From: Pseudoxanthomonas sp. CF385
GTDB lineage: Bacteria > Pseudomonadota > Gammaproteobacteria > Xanthomonadales > Xanthomonadaceae
Length of the DNA stretch: 64,000 nt
Reading direction: 5' to 3'
Assembly: GCF_900104255.1 (NCBI RefSeq)
Contig: NZ_FNKZ01000004.1
Coordinates: forward strand, 1 to 64,000
A model generated the notes under the pieces. That model searched no databases and was not told the DNA's origin. It worked only from the letters and a program-made list of their open reading frames with translations. Made by a program: the position numbers and the translations under genes. This document shows positions 1 through 9,256 of the stretch, one piece after another; within the stretch, counting starts at the first letter, position 1, and each line of letters opens with the position of its first letter.

Positions 1-275
1 AGCACATTGCCATCGGCATCCACCGGCACGAAGCCGTGTTGCTGGCCGGACACCGCCAGCGCGGCGATGCGCGCGCGCACGGCCGGATCGATGCGATCGA
101 AGCAGCTCTGCATCGCCGCGACCCAGTCGGCCGCGTGCTGCTCGCGGCTGCCGTCCTCGCCACTCATCAGGCCCAGCGGTGCGCTGGCCGTGGCCACGAG
201 CGTGCGCGTGGCCGGGTCGTAGACCACCACCTTCAGGCTCTGCGTGCCTGCGTCGATGCCGGCGAACAGACTCAT
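1..275 (-). CDS. xylB: Xylulokinase, N-terminal part (runs off the window)
   Basis: The first 91 residues of an FGGY-family sugar kinase are present and the rest lies beyond base 1. Xylulokinase phosphorylates D-xylulose to xylulose 5-phosphate in the cytoplasm. The start MSLFAGIDAGTQSLKVVVYD carries the family's N-terminal phosphate-binding strand, and the motif SGQQHGFVPVD near residue 80 matches the xylulokinase sugar-contact loop. The ATG at 275 lies 13 bases after the GH95 stop, so it is probably the next gene of the same operon. Xylose released by the GH31 enzyme of this locus would be its indirect source of substrate. Another FGGY kinase cannot be fully excluded from this fragment. Confidence 0.83.
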   Translation of the reverse strand, partial: MSLFAGIDAGTQSLKVVVYDPATRTLVATASAPLGLMSGEDGSREQHAADWVAAMQSCFDRIDPAVRARIAALAVSGQQHGFVPVDADGNV

Positions 276-288
276 CGGATTGCCTTCT

Positions 289-2691
289 TCATGCTTTCAC
301 CAGCGCGCCATTGCGCAGTCGCACCGTGGCCGATGCCCCGGCGGCGAGTTCGAGATCGAGCGTGTGGCCCGCGTGGACCAGCTGATAGCGGCCACCCTTG
401 TCCGAGTGCAGCGTCGCGTGCGCCAGCCGTCCTGCTTTCCAGTTGAGGTCCAGTCGTGCGGCATTGCGCACGCGCACGCCTTCGAGTTCGCCGTCGCGCC
501 ATGACGACGGCAGCGCAGGCAGCAGGAAGATCGATCCGCCCCAGCTCTGTACCAGCATCTCGACGATGCCGGCGGCGCCACCGAAGTTGCCGTCGATCTG
601 GAACGGCGGATGCGCGTCGAACAGGTTCGGGTAACTGCGCTGCGGCGACAGCAGCATGCGCAGGATCTTCAAGCTGTGCTCGCCGTCCCACAGGCGCGCC
701 CAGAAGTTCAGCCGCCATGCGATGCCCCAGCCGGTGGCCTCGTCGCCGCGGATCTCCAGCGTGCGTTGCGCGGCGCGGGCGAGCTCGGGCGTGTCGCGCA
801 GGTTGATCTGCGCGCTGGGATGCAGGCCGTACAGGTGCGAAATGTGGCGGTGGTGGATCTCGGGCGCCTGCATGTCCCAGTCCTGCTGCCATTCCTGCAA
901 CTGGCCGGCCTTGCCGATCCGGTTGGGCGGAAGCTGCTCCCGCAGCGCGGCGAGCCGCGTGGCGAAGTCCGCGTCCATGCCGAGCACGCGCGCCGCTTCG
1001 ATGCACTGGCCGAACAGGTCGCGCAGGATCTGCGCATCCATCGTCGGGCCGGCGCAGATCGCCGCACCGAAGGGATGTTCGTTCTCCGGCGACAGCGACG
1101 GTACGGTGACCTTGTGCCCGGTCTGCGGATCGTCCTGCAGCGTGTCGACGAAGAACTGCGCCGCGCCCTTGAACAGCGGCCAGACCTGCTTCAGGTAATC
1201 CGGATCGCGCCCGTAGTCCCAGCGGTCCCACAGCGCCTGCAGCAGCCACGCGCCTCCGGTCGGCCACAACGCCCAGCGCGCGCCGTCCGGCGGTGTGGCC
1301 GCGCGCCACAGGTCGGTGTTGTTGTGGAGCATCCAGCCGCCGGCGCCGTACATGTCGCGGGCGACGTCTGCACCGGTCTTCGCCAGTTCCTCCAGCATGC
1401 GCTGCAGCGGTTCGACGCACTCGCCCAGGCCGTTCGCCTCGGCGGGCCAGTAGTTCATCTCGGTGTTGATGTTGACCGTGTACTTGCTCTCCCACGGCGG
1501 ATCCATCAGGTCGTTCCAGATCCCCTGCAGGTTGGCCGGCTGGCTGCCCGGCCGCGAGCTGCACACCAGCAGATAGCGGCCATAAGCGTGGTACAGCGAC
1601 ACCAACGCGGGATCGTCGCCCTGCGCGAAGGCGGCGATACGCTCGTCGGTAGGCAGATCGGCGGCGACGGTGCGGCCCAGATCCAGCCGCACGCGATGGA
1701 AGAGCCGGTGGTGCTCGGCCAGATGGTCGGCCTGCACGGCGTCGAAGGCCTTGTCCTTCACTCGCGCCCACTGGGCGGCCGTGATCGCGTCGGGATCGCC
1801 GCTGACGTCGTCACAGGCCACATGGCTGGTCGCCGCGACGATGCGCAGTTCCAGTTCGCGCACGCCGTCGAAGGCGATCTGATCCTGCTCCACCCGCAGC
1901 TGGCCGTCCCGATGTGCGACATGCACGCGGAAGGCGAAGCGCAGGCGTCCCTCGATCCCGTGCTTGCCGACGTTGCGGCCGCTGACGTGCCAGCCGCCGT
2001 CGACGACGCGCGTGCTCGTCGCATGTTCGTTGCCGGTGCGGATCCGGCCGATCATCGCGTCGCCGCCTTCGACGGTGTAGCGCACGACGATGCACTGGTC
2101 GACCGGCGAGACGAAGACCTCGCGCCGGTGTACGCCGTTGCCGACGCGGAACGTCGTGCGCGCGGTGGCCGCGTCGAGGTCGAGTTCGCGCCGGTAGTCC
2201 GCGACGCCGTCCAGGCGGTCGAACTGCAGCCACAGGTTGCCCAGCGGCTGGTAGGCCATCTGTTTCACCGGCCGCGAGATCAGGGTCTCGTCGGCCAGGG
2301 CGGCGGCCTCCGCGTAGCGGCCGGCGAAGATCAGCTCGCGTACCCGCGGCAAGCCGTCGCGCGCGTCCGGATTCACTGCCGAGTACGGACCGCCCGAATA
2401 CAGCGTGTCCTCGTTGAGCTGCAGGCGCTCGTGCGCCACGCCGCCGAACACCATCGCGCCCAACCGGCCGTTGCCCACCGGCAAGGCCTCCACCCAGACC
2501 CGCGCCGGTTGGCGATACCACAGGCGCAGGTCCTGCGCCGTCGTCGTGCGCGACGCCGCGCCAGCCTGCCACGGCAATCCCGCCACCAGCGCGCCGCCCG
2601 CCACACCCTTGAACAGGGTGCGGCGGCCCGGATCGCGCGGCCCGGCGTCGACGGCGACCGGCGACGTGTCCGGGCGCGGGGACTGCATCAT
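289..2691 (-). CDS. GH95 alpha-L-fucosidase, Tat-exported
   Basis: An 800-residue glycoside hydrolase of family GH95, which removes alpha-1,2-linked L-fucose (some members L-galactose) from xyloglucan side chains. Recognisable family segments are the N-terminal LWYRQPARVWVEALPVGNGR with GAMVFGG, the NTEMNYWPAEANGLGEC stretch, SPENEHPF, and RHISHLYGLHPSAQI. The N-terminus has a twin-arginine signal (RRTLFKGVAGGALVAGL), so periplasmic export by Tat is expected, unlike the Sec-type signals of its neighbours. The gene starts with two consecutive ATG codons, preceded by GGGAGGG. It lies 61 bases downstream of the GH31 gene and just upstream of xylB, consistent with the late steps of xyloglucan oligosaccharide trimming. 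Confidence 0.9.
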   Translation of the reverse strand: MMQSPRPDTSPVAVDAGPRDPGRRTLFKGVAGGALVAGLPWQAGAASRTTTAQDLRLWYRQPARVWVEALPVGNGRLGAMVFGGVAHERLQLNEDTLYSGGPYSAVNPDARDGLPRVRELIFAGRYAEAAALADETLISRPVKQMAYQPLGNLWLQFDRLDGVADYRRELDLDAATARTTFRVGNGVHRREVFVSPVDQCIVVRYTVEGGDAMIGRIRTGNEHATSTRVVDGGWHVSGRNVGKHGIEGRLRFAFRVHVAHRDGQLRVEQDQIAFDGVRELELRIVAATSHVACDDVSGDPDAITAAQWARVKDKAFDAVQADHLAEHHRLFHRVRLDLGRTVAADLPTDERIAAFAQGDDPALVSLYHAYGRYLLVCSSRPGSQPANLQGIWNDLMDPPWESKYTVNINTEMNYWPAEANGLGECVEPLQRMLEELAKTGADVARDMYGAGGWMLHNNTDLWRAATPPDGARWALWPTGGAWLLQALWDRWDYGRDPDYLKQVWPLFKGAAQFFVDTLQDDPQTGHKVTVPSLSPENEHPFGAAICAGPTMDAQILRDLFGQCIEAARVLGMDADFATRLAALREQLPPNRIGKAGQLQEWQQDWDMQAPEIHHRHISHLYGLHPSAQINLRDTPELARAAQRTLEIRGDEATGWGIAWRLNFWARLWDGEHSLKILRMLLSPQRSYPNLFDAHPPFQIDGNFGGAAGIVEMLVQSWGGSIFLLPALPSSWRDGELEGVRVRNAARLDLNWKAGRLAHATLHSDKGGRYQLVHAGHTLDLELAAGASATVRLRNGALVKA

Positions 2692-2752
2692 CCGGCCCTC
2701 CCGGACAGGTTTTGTCTACCGGTTACCATGGTGCCGCCCGACCGCCCGCCTG

Positions 2753-5599
2753 TCATCTTGCACTGCGGGGAAACCGCACGACCTGCGCCTTGCCGTCGTA
2801 GCGCACGGTGACATCGCCCTCCGGCTCCAGCGTGCCGGCATCGGCGCGCGGTCCGTCGATGAAGCGCACGCGCACCTCGCGCGACGCGACCATGCCGGGA
2901 TAGCGGCCTTCGCGCGCACCGATCCGCAGTTCGCCGGCCTTCTCGTTCCACGCCAGCGGAATGCGGCTGGATTCGCCGCGCTCGTAGCCGTAGCTGCGGC
3001 CGTTATCCTCGTACAACGAGAACGCGCCGTCGGCACCGGTGTAGACCTCGATCGTCAGCGGCGCATCGGGCTTCTCGTCCACGTACTGCTGTACCACCGT
3101 GCGCGGCACGATGGCACCGGCGCGGACGAACAGCGGCATGCGCTGCAGCGGCGCGGCGGCCTGGACGGTCTGGCCGCCGTCGTAGCGCTTGCCGGTCTCG
3201 AAGTCGATCCAGCTGGTGCCCGCCGGCAGGTAGACCGGGCGCGTGGACGCCTTGAACGTGGTGACCGGTGCGACCAGGAACGCCGGGCCGAACAGGTACT
3301 GGTCGGCGATGTCGCGCACCTTCGGATCGGACGGGAAGTCCATCGCCAGGGTGCGCAGCAAGGTGCCGTCCTGATGGTAGGTGTCACCGGCCAGCGTGTA
3401 GATGTAGGGCAGCAACGTGTAGCGCAGCTTCAGGTAGTGGACGAAGCTGTCGTAGTGCGGCGTGCCTTCCGGCGCGATCTCCCAGATCTCGCGGTACGGG
3501 AACTGCCCGTGCAGGCGGAAGATCGGCACGAACGCGCCGTGCTGGAACCAGCGCAGGCTCAGCTCGCGCCATTCGGCCAGGTGCGCCGGGTCCTTCGTCT
3601 CGTAGCGACGCTCCGGCGAGAAGCCGCCAATGTCGAAGCTGACGTTCGGCGCGCCCGCCATCGACGCGTTCACCAGACCGGAGATCTGCTCGCGCAGGTC
3701 GTCCCAGCGCGGCACGATGTCGCCGCTCCAGAACGCCGCGCCGGCGCGCTGCTGCCCCGCGAAGAACGCGCGCGACAGGATGAAGACGCGCTTGTCCGGA
3801 TCCTGCTCGCGCGAGCCGCGGTAGACGCCCTCGGAGTGCACCAGCGGATAGGAATTGAAGAATTCCACCGACGGCCCCAGCGCGGTCGGCGTGGTGCGCG
3901 CCTTGCGTTCGCCGATGTCGATGTTGCTGTGCAGGTCGGGCTCGCTGGCGTCCAGCCACCAGGCGTCGAAGCCCTTGGTGTTGAGCTTGCCGTTGACCTG
4001 ACGCCAGAAGATGTCCTGCGCTTCCTTCGAGTATGGATCGTAGAAGGAGTTCAGGTAGCCCTTGCCGATCCAGTCCAGCTCGCCCACCTCGACATTGCGG
4101 TGGTACATGTGGCCGGCGGCGTCGAGTTCCTTGTAGTTCGCCGTGGTCGGATAGAACTTCGGCCACACCGAAATCATGATCTGCGCGTGCTGGTCGTGGA
4201 CGTGCTCGACCATGCCGTCCGGATCGGGGAAGTTCTTCGTGTCGAAGTCGTGCGACCCCCAGGCGTCCTCCGGCCAGTACGACCAGTCGAGCACGATGGC
4301 GTCGATCGGCAGCTTGCGCTTGCGGTACTCGTCCAGCGCGCCGGTCAGCTCGGCCTGGGTCTTGTAGCGCTCGCGGCTCTGCCAGAACCCGTACGACCAC
4401 TTCGGCAGCAGCACGGCCTTGCCGGTCAGCGTACGGTAACCGGCCAGCACCTGGTCGGCGTCGTCGCCGGCGACCACGTAGTAGTCGATGGCCTGCGCGG
4501 CTTCGGACCAGATCGACAGGTCCTTCGCCTCATCGGCCGGCAGCGGATCGCGATGCAGCAACGCGATGTAGGCCGGCTCGATGCGGTCCCACACCAGCTT
4601 GACCTTGTGGCGCTGGCCGGCCTTCATGTCCAGGGCGAACTCGTGGTGCCACGGGTTCCAGTTCTGGCGCCAGCGGTCGAGCACGAGCTTCCCGTCGACG
4701 TAGAGCTTGGCGTATTCGCTGTTGTACAGCGAGAACGTATGCCGGCCGTCGCTGCGCGCGGCGATCTCGCCTTCCCACACCACGTCGCTGCGGCCACCCT
4801 GCGCCAGGTTCTTGCCGGCGGCGGGGAAGTTGGCGAGATCCTTGATGTACTGGTAGTTCACTTCGCTTTCGCGACGCTCGACCACCTGCTTGCCGTTGAC
4901 GGTATAGCGCGCCGTCAGCGCGCCCGGCTTGCCCTGCGCGTCGAACAGGTCCAGCGATGCGCCCAACGGCTGCAGGCCGCGCGGATCGCCGTAGCGGGTG
5001 ATGGCGTTGCTGTCCCACAGGATGCCGTAGTGGCGGGTGGAGACCAGGTAGGGAATGGCCTTGTCGATGTTGTGCTGGAGCAGCTCGACATCGCGACCCT
5101 TGAGGTTCATCCAGCCCTGCTGGTGCAGGCCGGTGCCGTAGAAGGCCTCGTCGTCCGTCGATTCGAAACGCTGGCGGATGCTGTAGTAGTCCTTGCCTTC
5201 GACCTTCGTCGGCGCGAACGTGCGTGCGCGCTCAGCGAGCAGCGGCTTGCCGGCCGCATCGAAGAAGCTGACGCGGCCGGTGCGCGCATCGACCTTCGCC
5301 GAGATGCCCGACGTGCTCACCGTGACCTCGCCGCCGGCCTCGCCCACCTTGACGGCGGGCGGTGCCCCGGTCTTCGCGCGCATCAGGCTGGGCGTGCGGG
5401 CGAAGTCGCCATCGGGATCGGCCATCACCCGCAGGATCCCCGGTGCGACCGCTTCGATCTTCACGTCGGCAGCCGCCGTATCCGCCGGCCGCACGATCAC
5501 GCCGTGATCGATCTTCTCGACGGCCTCCTGGCCTGCGGCGTTGGCGCCCGCTGCGGCCAGGGCCAGCAGCGGCACCGTCAACGTCTTCAAGTAACCCAT
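2753..5599 (-). CDS. GH31 alpha-xylosidase with PA14 insert
   Basis: A 948-residue periplasmic GH31 enzyme that removes non-reducing-end alpha-1,6-xylose from xyloglucan oligosaccharides. The start at 5599 is chosen because AGGAG precedes it and a Sec signal peptide (MGYLKTLTVPLLALAAAGANA) begins there; a longer in-frame extension upstream would overlap the GH35 gene. A PA14-like beta domain (around residues 290-360, with HTFSLYNSEYAKLYVDGKLV) interrupts the N-terminal region, as in characterised alpha-xylosidases of Cellvibrio type. The catalytic barrel has WWLDASEPDLH with the nucleophile Asp, followed by SGDIVPRWDDLREQISG and IFRLHGQFPYREIWE. Family and context agree on xyloglucan; activity on isoprimeverose-containing oligosaccharides is inferred. 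Confidence 0.93.
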   Translation of the reverse strand: MGYLKTLTVPLLALAAAGANAAGQEAVEKIDHGVIVRPADTAAADVKIEAVAPGILRVMADPDGDFARTPSLMRAKTGAPPAVKVGEAGGEVTVSTSGISAKVDARTGRVSFFDAAGKPLLAERARTFAPTKVEGKDYYSIRQRFESTDDEAFYGTGLHQQGWMNLKGRDVELLQHNIDKAIPYLVSTRHYGILWDSNAITRYGDPRGLQPLGASLDLFDAQGKPGALTARYTVNGKQVVERRESEVNYQYIKDLANFPAAGKNLAQGGRSDVVWEGEIAARSDGRHTFSLYNSEYAKLYVDGKLVLDRWRQNWNPWHHEFALDMKAGQRHKVKLVWDRIEPAYIALLHRDPLPADEAKDLSIWSEAAQAIDYYVVAGDDADQVLAGYRTLTGKAVLLPKWSYGFWQSRERYKTQAELTGALDEYRKRKLPIDAIVLDWSYWPEDAWGSHDFDTKNFPDPDGMVEHVHDQHAQIMISVWPKFYPTTANYKELDAAGHMYHRNVEVGELDWIGKGYLNSFYDPYSKEAQDIFWRQVNGKLNTKGFDAWWLDASEPDLHSNIDIGERKARTTPTALGPSVEFFNSYPLVHSEGVYRGSREQDPDKRVFILSRAFFAGQQRAGAAFWSGDIVPRWDDLREQISGLVNASMAGAPNVSFDIGGFSPERRYETKDPAHLAEWRELSLRWFQHGAFVPIFRLHGQFPYREIWEIAPEGTPHYDSFVHYLKLRYTLLPYIYTLAGDTYHQDGTLLRTLAMDFPSDPKVRDIADQYLFGPAFLVAPVTTFKASTRPVYLPAGTSWIDFETGKRYDGGQTVQAAAPLQRMPLFVRAGAIVPRTVVQQYVDEKPDAPLTIEVYTGADGAFSLYEDNGRSYGYERGESSRIPLAWNEKAGELRIGAREGRYPGMVASREVRVRFIDGPRADAGTLEPEGDVTVRYDGKAQVVRFPRSAR

Positions 5600-5639
5600 C
5601 GCTTGCTCCTCGTTCGGGCGCGTGGGCACCCGGGTTCTG

Positions 5640-5658
5640 GGACCGGTACGACCGGTCC
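5640..5658 (-). repeat. Intercistronic inverted repeat between GH35 and GH31
   Basis: Perfect 8-base arms GGACCGGT and ACCGGTCC separated by ACG lie 9 bases after the GH35 stop codon and 41 bases before the GH31 start. There is no T-run, so a full terminator is unlikely. It could be an mRNA-stabilising hairpin or, less likely, a protein-binding site with ACCGGT cores. Confidence 0.55.
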
Positions 5659-5667
5659 GCGGATCGA

Positions 5668-7341
5668 TCAGTAGGTCGCCAGCTTCACCCGCAGCAATTG
5701 CGGGACGCTGGAGAAATTGAGCCCGTAGTCCGTTTGGTCGCCGTTCCAGCGGCGACGGAAGACCCACTTGCCGTCGACGTACGTGCCCTCGTCGACGACG
5801 TCATAGATCTGCCGCGCGGCCACTGCCGGATCGGCGGCGTTGATGTTGATGCGCGCGTGCGCGCCGGCGACCAGGAACTCGTCCGGCCCCAGCTGCACGA
5901 CCAGCGCGCGGCCGATCGGCTCCGGATTGCCGGGCGGTTCGCCCTGGAACCAGAACTGCGGCACGCCGTAGGTGACCACCATGTTCCAGCGGTCGTCGAT
6001 CTTCACCGTCTGCACCGCCTGCCCCGGTTGCTCGGCGGTGCCGCGCACCTTGCCTTCGAAGCTGGCCTGGGCGATGACGCGCGCGGCCGGCCGCACGATG
6101 GCGTAGTTCAGCGCGAACGATTCCAGCGCCTTCTCGTCCAGGTGCTTGGCGCCGAGCGGCCAGTTGGAGTAGCGCGAGTAGTCGATGCCGAACGGCGACC
6201 AACCGATGGCCTGCTCGCCCAGCGCGGAGAAGAAGTAGCGCGGGTACTCCTCGCGGTTGCCGGTCTCGGCGACGAACAGCGGATTGTCCGGACGCGAGTA
6301 GCGGTCCAGCACCGTGGTGTAGTGGGTGTACTCCGGCATGTAGATGTCCGGCGCCAGCAGGTCGATGTGCGGCGCGGCGGCCTTGTACACGTCCAGCACG
6401 TTGTCGGTCGGGCCGCCGCTGGCGTACTGCCCGGGCTGGCCGGGATTGAACGGTCCGCGCAGCGCCGCGTTGACCAGCATCGGCAGCGGATAGACCGCCT
6501 TGCCCGCCTCGGCCACCTGGTCGATGTAGTGCGCGATGTGCCAGGCGTGGAAGTACTCGTCCGCGTCCGCACCGAACACCGTGCGCCATGTGCCCGGCGA
6601 CTTGCCCAGTTTCTTCACCAGCGCGTCGGGCACCGGGCCTTCGAACACCTTCTGCGCCAGCGGCGAGAAGTCGCGCACGCTGCCATAGGTACCCGGCTCG
6701 TTCTGCGGCTGCACCATGATCACGGTGCGCTGCGGATCCGCGGCCTTCAGGTGGGTCATCAGAGCGACGAAGGCCTTGCGGTCGGCGTCCAGCGTGGCCT
6801 GCGCGTGCGGCGACAGCGAGTTCAACGTGCGACCGTCTGCGGTGATCACGCGCGGGAAGCGGACATTGTCCAGCTTCACCCACGCCGGCGCGTAGTTCGG
6901 CCCGTTGTTCTTCCAGGTGGCGAACCACAGCAGGATCAGCCGCACGTCCTTCTCGCGCGCCTGCTTGAGCAGCACGTCGACGAAGGAGAAGTCGAACGTC
7001 CCCTCCTTCGCTTCGATCTGCTCCCAGGCGACCGGCACCATCACCGTGTTCGGCTTGACCACGTCGATCGCCGGCCACACGTCGTCCAGCGCCTGCGGCC
7101 AGTTGCTGGAGTTGTTGACCTGCGCGCCGAGGATGAGGAACGGTGCGCCGTCGACCATCAGCGCATGGCGGCCCTCCTTGCTGACGATCTGCGGGATCGG
7201 CTTCGCACCGGCCGCCTCCGTCGCGGCGCCGTCCTGCGCGGTGGCGGGTGCGCCTTCCTTTCCGGCAGGCTGGCACGCGACCAGCGCGCACAGCGCGGCG
7301 AGCGAGAAGATCAGGGAACGCAGGGGCATCATCGAAGGCAT
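5668..7341 (-). CDS. GH35 beta-galactosidase (DUF5597 type), lipoprotein
   Basis: A 557-residue GH35-clan A protein of the DUF5597-containing type, expected to remove beta-1,2-galactose from galacto-xylosyl side chains of xyloglucan. The acid/base is visible in VQPQNEPGTYG and the nucleophile in LFVAETGNREEYP. The signal ends in a lipobox (ALCALVAC), so the enzyme is probably an outer- or inner-membrane-anchored lipoprotein. The start at 7341 sits 7 bases after the esterase stop; ATG codons at 7332 and 7329 are alternatives. It lies between the CE20-type esterase and the GH31 xylosidase, which matches the order in which galactose and then xylose must be removed. The freed galactose would feed the galactonate pathway encoded divergently at 16-20 kb. 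Confidence 0.9.
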   Translation of the reverse strand: MPSMMPLRSLIFSLAALCALVACQPAGKEGAPATAQDGAATEAAGAKPIPQIVSKEGRHALMVDGAPFLILGAQVNNSSNWPQALDDVWPAIDVVKPNTVMVPVAWEQIEAKEGTFDFSFVDVLLKQAREKDVRLILLWFATWKNNGPNYAPAWVKLDNVRFPRVITADGRTLNSLSPHAQATLDADRKAFVALMTHLKAADPQRTVIMVQPQNEPGTYGSVRDFSPLAQKVFEGPVPDALVKKLGKSPGTWRTVFGADADEYFHAWHIAHYIDQVAEAGKAVYPLPMLVNAALRGPFNPGQPGQYASGGPTDNVLDVYKAAAPHIDLLAPDIYMPEYTHYTTVLDRYSRPDNPLFVAETGNREEYPRYFFSALGEQAIGWSPFGIDYSRYSNWPLGAKHLDEKALESFALNYAIVRPAARVIAQASFEGKVRGTAEQPGQAVQTVKIDDRWNMVVTYGVPQFWFQGEPPGNPEPIGRALVVQLGPDEFLVAGAHARININAADPAVAARQIYDVVDEGTYVDGKWVFRRRWNGDQTDYGLNFSSVPQLLRVKLATY

Positions 7342-7348
7342 CCGGGGT

Positions 7349-9256
7349 TCACCACGCATCGGTGCGGAAGGGCGAGGCCGGCAGGCCCGCGGCGTTGATC
7401 AGGTTGGCATCGACCGGGTTGTCGGACCAGCCGTAGCGCACGGCGACCGGGATTGGCACTGACTTGCCGTGAACCACGACCTTGTCGCCGCTGATCGTCG
7501 CGTCAGCAGGATGGAATACACCGTCTGAGCCAGCGAGCTCGAAACCGCGTAGTTCCTCTCCCCCGCCACGCGCGGCCAGTGCTCCATCGCCGACATTGAA
7601 GCTGAGCAACGCCAGACCATGCTCTGAATGCATGCCCGAGAACACCGGGCCTTGGTGGATGACCGCTTCGCCGTACGCGACATGCCGCGCCGCCAGCGCG
7701 AGTCGCTTGCCGACGTCCTGCTTGTTGAGCGGATGGATGTCGGCCGGATTGCCGATGTCGATGGTCACCACCTGCGCGGTGGCCGGCAGCGACAGCGTCG
7801 CCGATTGCGATTCGCGCAGCACCGCCCACGGGCTCTGGTCGCCCTGGTCGACGCCGGACGAGAAATTGGCCAGCTGCACCCACAGGAACGGCAACGCGGG
7901 CGCCTGCCACTGGCGGCGCCATTGTTCGATCATCGCCGGGAACTGGGTGCGGTACTTCAGCGCGTCGGCGACGGTGTTCGCGTTCGATTCGCCCTGATAC
8001 CAGATCACGCCACGCACGGCGTAGGGCTGCAGCGGATGGATCATCCGGTTGTACAGCAGCGCGGGATGCTGGTTCTTGTCGTCGATCAGCGCCACGGTCA
8101 CGTTCGCCGGCCGGAAGGTCCAGCCTGTCAGCGCGCGCGCGGCCGCGCCCGCCGGCTGCACGAACACTTCCTCGTCCTGCCCATGGATACCGCCACCGCC
8201 ACCGGTATCGGACACGCGCACGGCGACCTGGTTGACGCCCGCGCGCAACGCCGACGCCGGCACGGTGTAGCGGCGCGGCAGGTTGTACTGCATGCGCGTC
8301 TGCCCGACCTGGGTGCCATTGACCCAGGTGGTGTCGGAGTCGTCGATGCGGCCCACGCCGAGGGTGATGCCCGCTTTCGCTTCCGCGGCGGTCAGGGTGA
8401 ACGTGGCGCGGTACCACGCCACGCCGTCCATGCCCGTCCAGCCCGCCTTCTCCCACAACGACGGCACCGTGATCGGCAGCCAGTCGCCGGCATCGAGATC
8501 GGCGGCCTGCCAGCCCGCGTCGTCTGCTGGCCCGGGGTTCCAATGCGCCAGGTTCGCGCGCGTCTGCACCAGGGCGCGCTCATCGCTGTCGCGCAAACGC
8601 TCGGCCTGGGCCTTCAGCGCGGCGGCATCCAGGCCCTGGGTAGCGGCATCGGTCCAGGCCTCGATCCGGCTGCCGCCCCAGGTGCTGTCGATGATGCCGA
8701 TCGGCACCCCGGTGACCTTGCGCAGTTCGCGCGCGAAGAAGTGCGCGGCGGCGGAGAACTTGGGCGCCGCTTTCGGCGACGACGCGACCCACTCGCCGCC
8801 TTCCAGCTGCGCCTGCGGTGCGCCGGCCCAGGACTTCGGAATCTTGAAATGGCGGATCTGCGGATCGGTCGCGCGCGCGGCTTCGACCTCCGGATCGGCC
8901 GACTGCGCGATGGGCCACTCCATGTTCGACTGGCCGCTGGCCAGCCACACGTCGCCGACCAGCACGTCGCGCAGCACGCGTGGCTGGGTGCCGTCGTCGA
9001 TGCGCATCACGTGCGGGCCACCGGCAGTCTGCGCGGGCAGCGCCAGCGACCAGCGTCCGTCCGCCCCGGCCTGCGCGGTGGCATCGCGCCCGGCGAAGCT
9101 CACGTGCACGCGCGCGCCCGGCGCGGCGTCGCCCCACACGCGCACCGGCTGGTCGCGCTGCACGACCATGCCGTCGGCGAAGATGCGTGGCATCTCGACC
9201 GCCTGCGCGGCAGGGACGGCCAACAGGCCCAACAACAGCGGGACAGCTCGAATCAT
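7349..9256 (-). CDS. Sialate O-acetylesterase-like xyloglucan acetylesterase (CE20 type)
   Basis: A 635-residue secreted SGNH-fold esterase. The Ser block is ASGQSNMEWP near residue 110, the second block is GVIWYQGESN, and the Asp/His block is NPADIHPLNKQDVG. Between the SGNH halves is an inserted beta-sandwich (around residues 250-390, with WYRATFTL and DTTWVNGTQVGQ), the architecture described for the xyloglucan acetylesterase of Xanthomonas citri that founded family CE20. The signal peptide is MIRAVPLLLGLLAVPAAQA. The automatic family name is sialate O-acetylesterase, but no sialic acid gene is nearby and every neighbour acts on xyloglucan, so removal of acetyl groups from galactosyl residues is the better reading. 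Its ATG overlaps the GH74 stop by four bases. Confidence 0.88.
   Translation of the reverse strand: MIRAVPLLLGLLAVPAAQAVEMPRIFADGMVVQRDQPVRVWGDAAPGARVHVSFAGRDATAQAGADGRWSLALPAQTAGGPHVMRIDDGTQPRVLRDVLVGDVWLASGQSNMEWPIAQSADPEVEAARATDPQIRHFKIPKSWAGAPQAQLEGGEWVASSPKAAPKFSAAAHFFARELRKVTGVPIGIIDSTWGGSRIEAWTDAATQGLDAAALKAQAERLRDSDERALVQTRANLAHWNPGPADDAGWQAADLDAGDWLPITVPSLWEKAGWTGMDGVAWYRATFTLTAAEAKAGITLGVGRIDDSDTTWVNGTQVGQTRMQYNLPRRYTVPASALRAGVNQVAVRVSDTGGGGGIHGQDEEVFVQPAGAAARALTGWTFRPANVTVALIDDKNQHPALLYNRMIHPLQPYAVRGVIWYQGESNANTVADALKYRTQFPAMIEQWRRQWQAPALPFLWVQLANFSSGVDQGDQSPWAVLRESQSATLSLPATAQVVTIDIGNPADIHPLNKQDVGKRLALAARHVAYGEAVIHQGPVFSGMHSEHGLALLSFNVGDGALAARGGGEELRGFELAGSDGVFHPADATISGDKVVVHGKSVPIPVAVRYGWSDNPVDANLINAAGLPASPFRTDAW

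Noticed and set aside
2711..2730. ACCGGT-centred LacI-type operator between GH31 and GH95
   Set aside because: The flanks match a TGGTAACCGGTTACCA palindrome only on one side; too weak to list as a site.
610..2811. 733-codon plus-strand open frame over GH95
   Set aside because: It is antisense to a well-supported GH95 gene and shows no domain.
2405..5674. Very long plus-strand open frame antisense to the GH31 gene
   Set aside because: It is a product of high GC content at third codon positions; its translation is Arg/Ala/His-rich with no domain, while the opposite strand encodes a clear GH31 enzyme.
7349..9256. True sialate O-acetylesterase role
   Set aside because: No sialic acid gene is present, and domain insertion plus neighbours point to xyloglucan acetyl groups.
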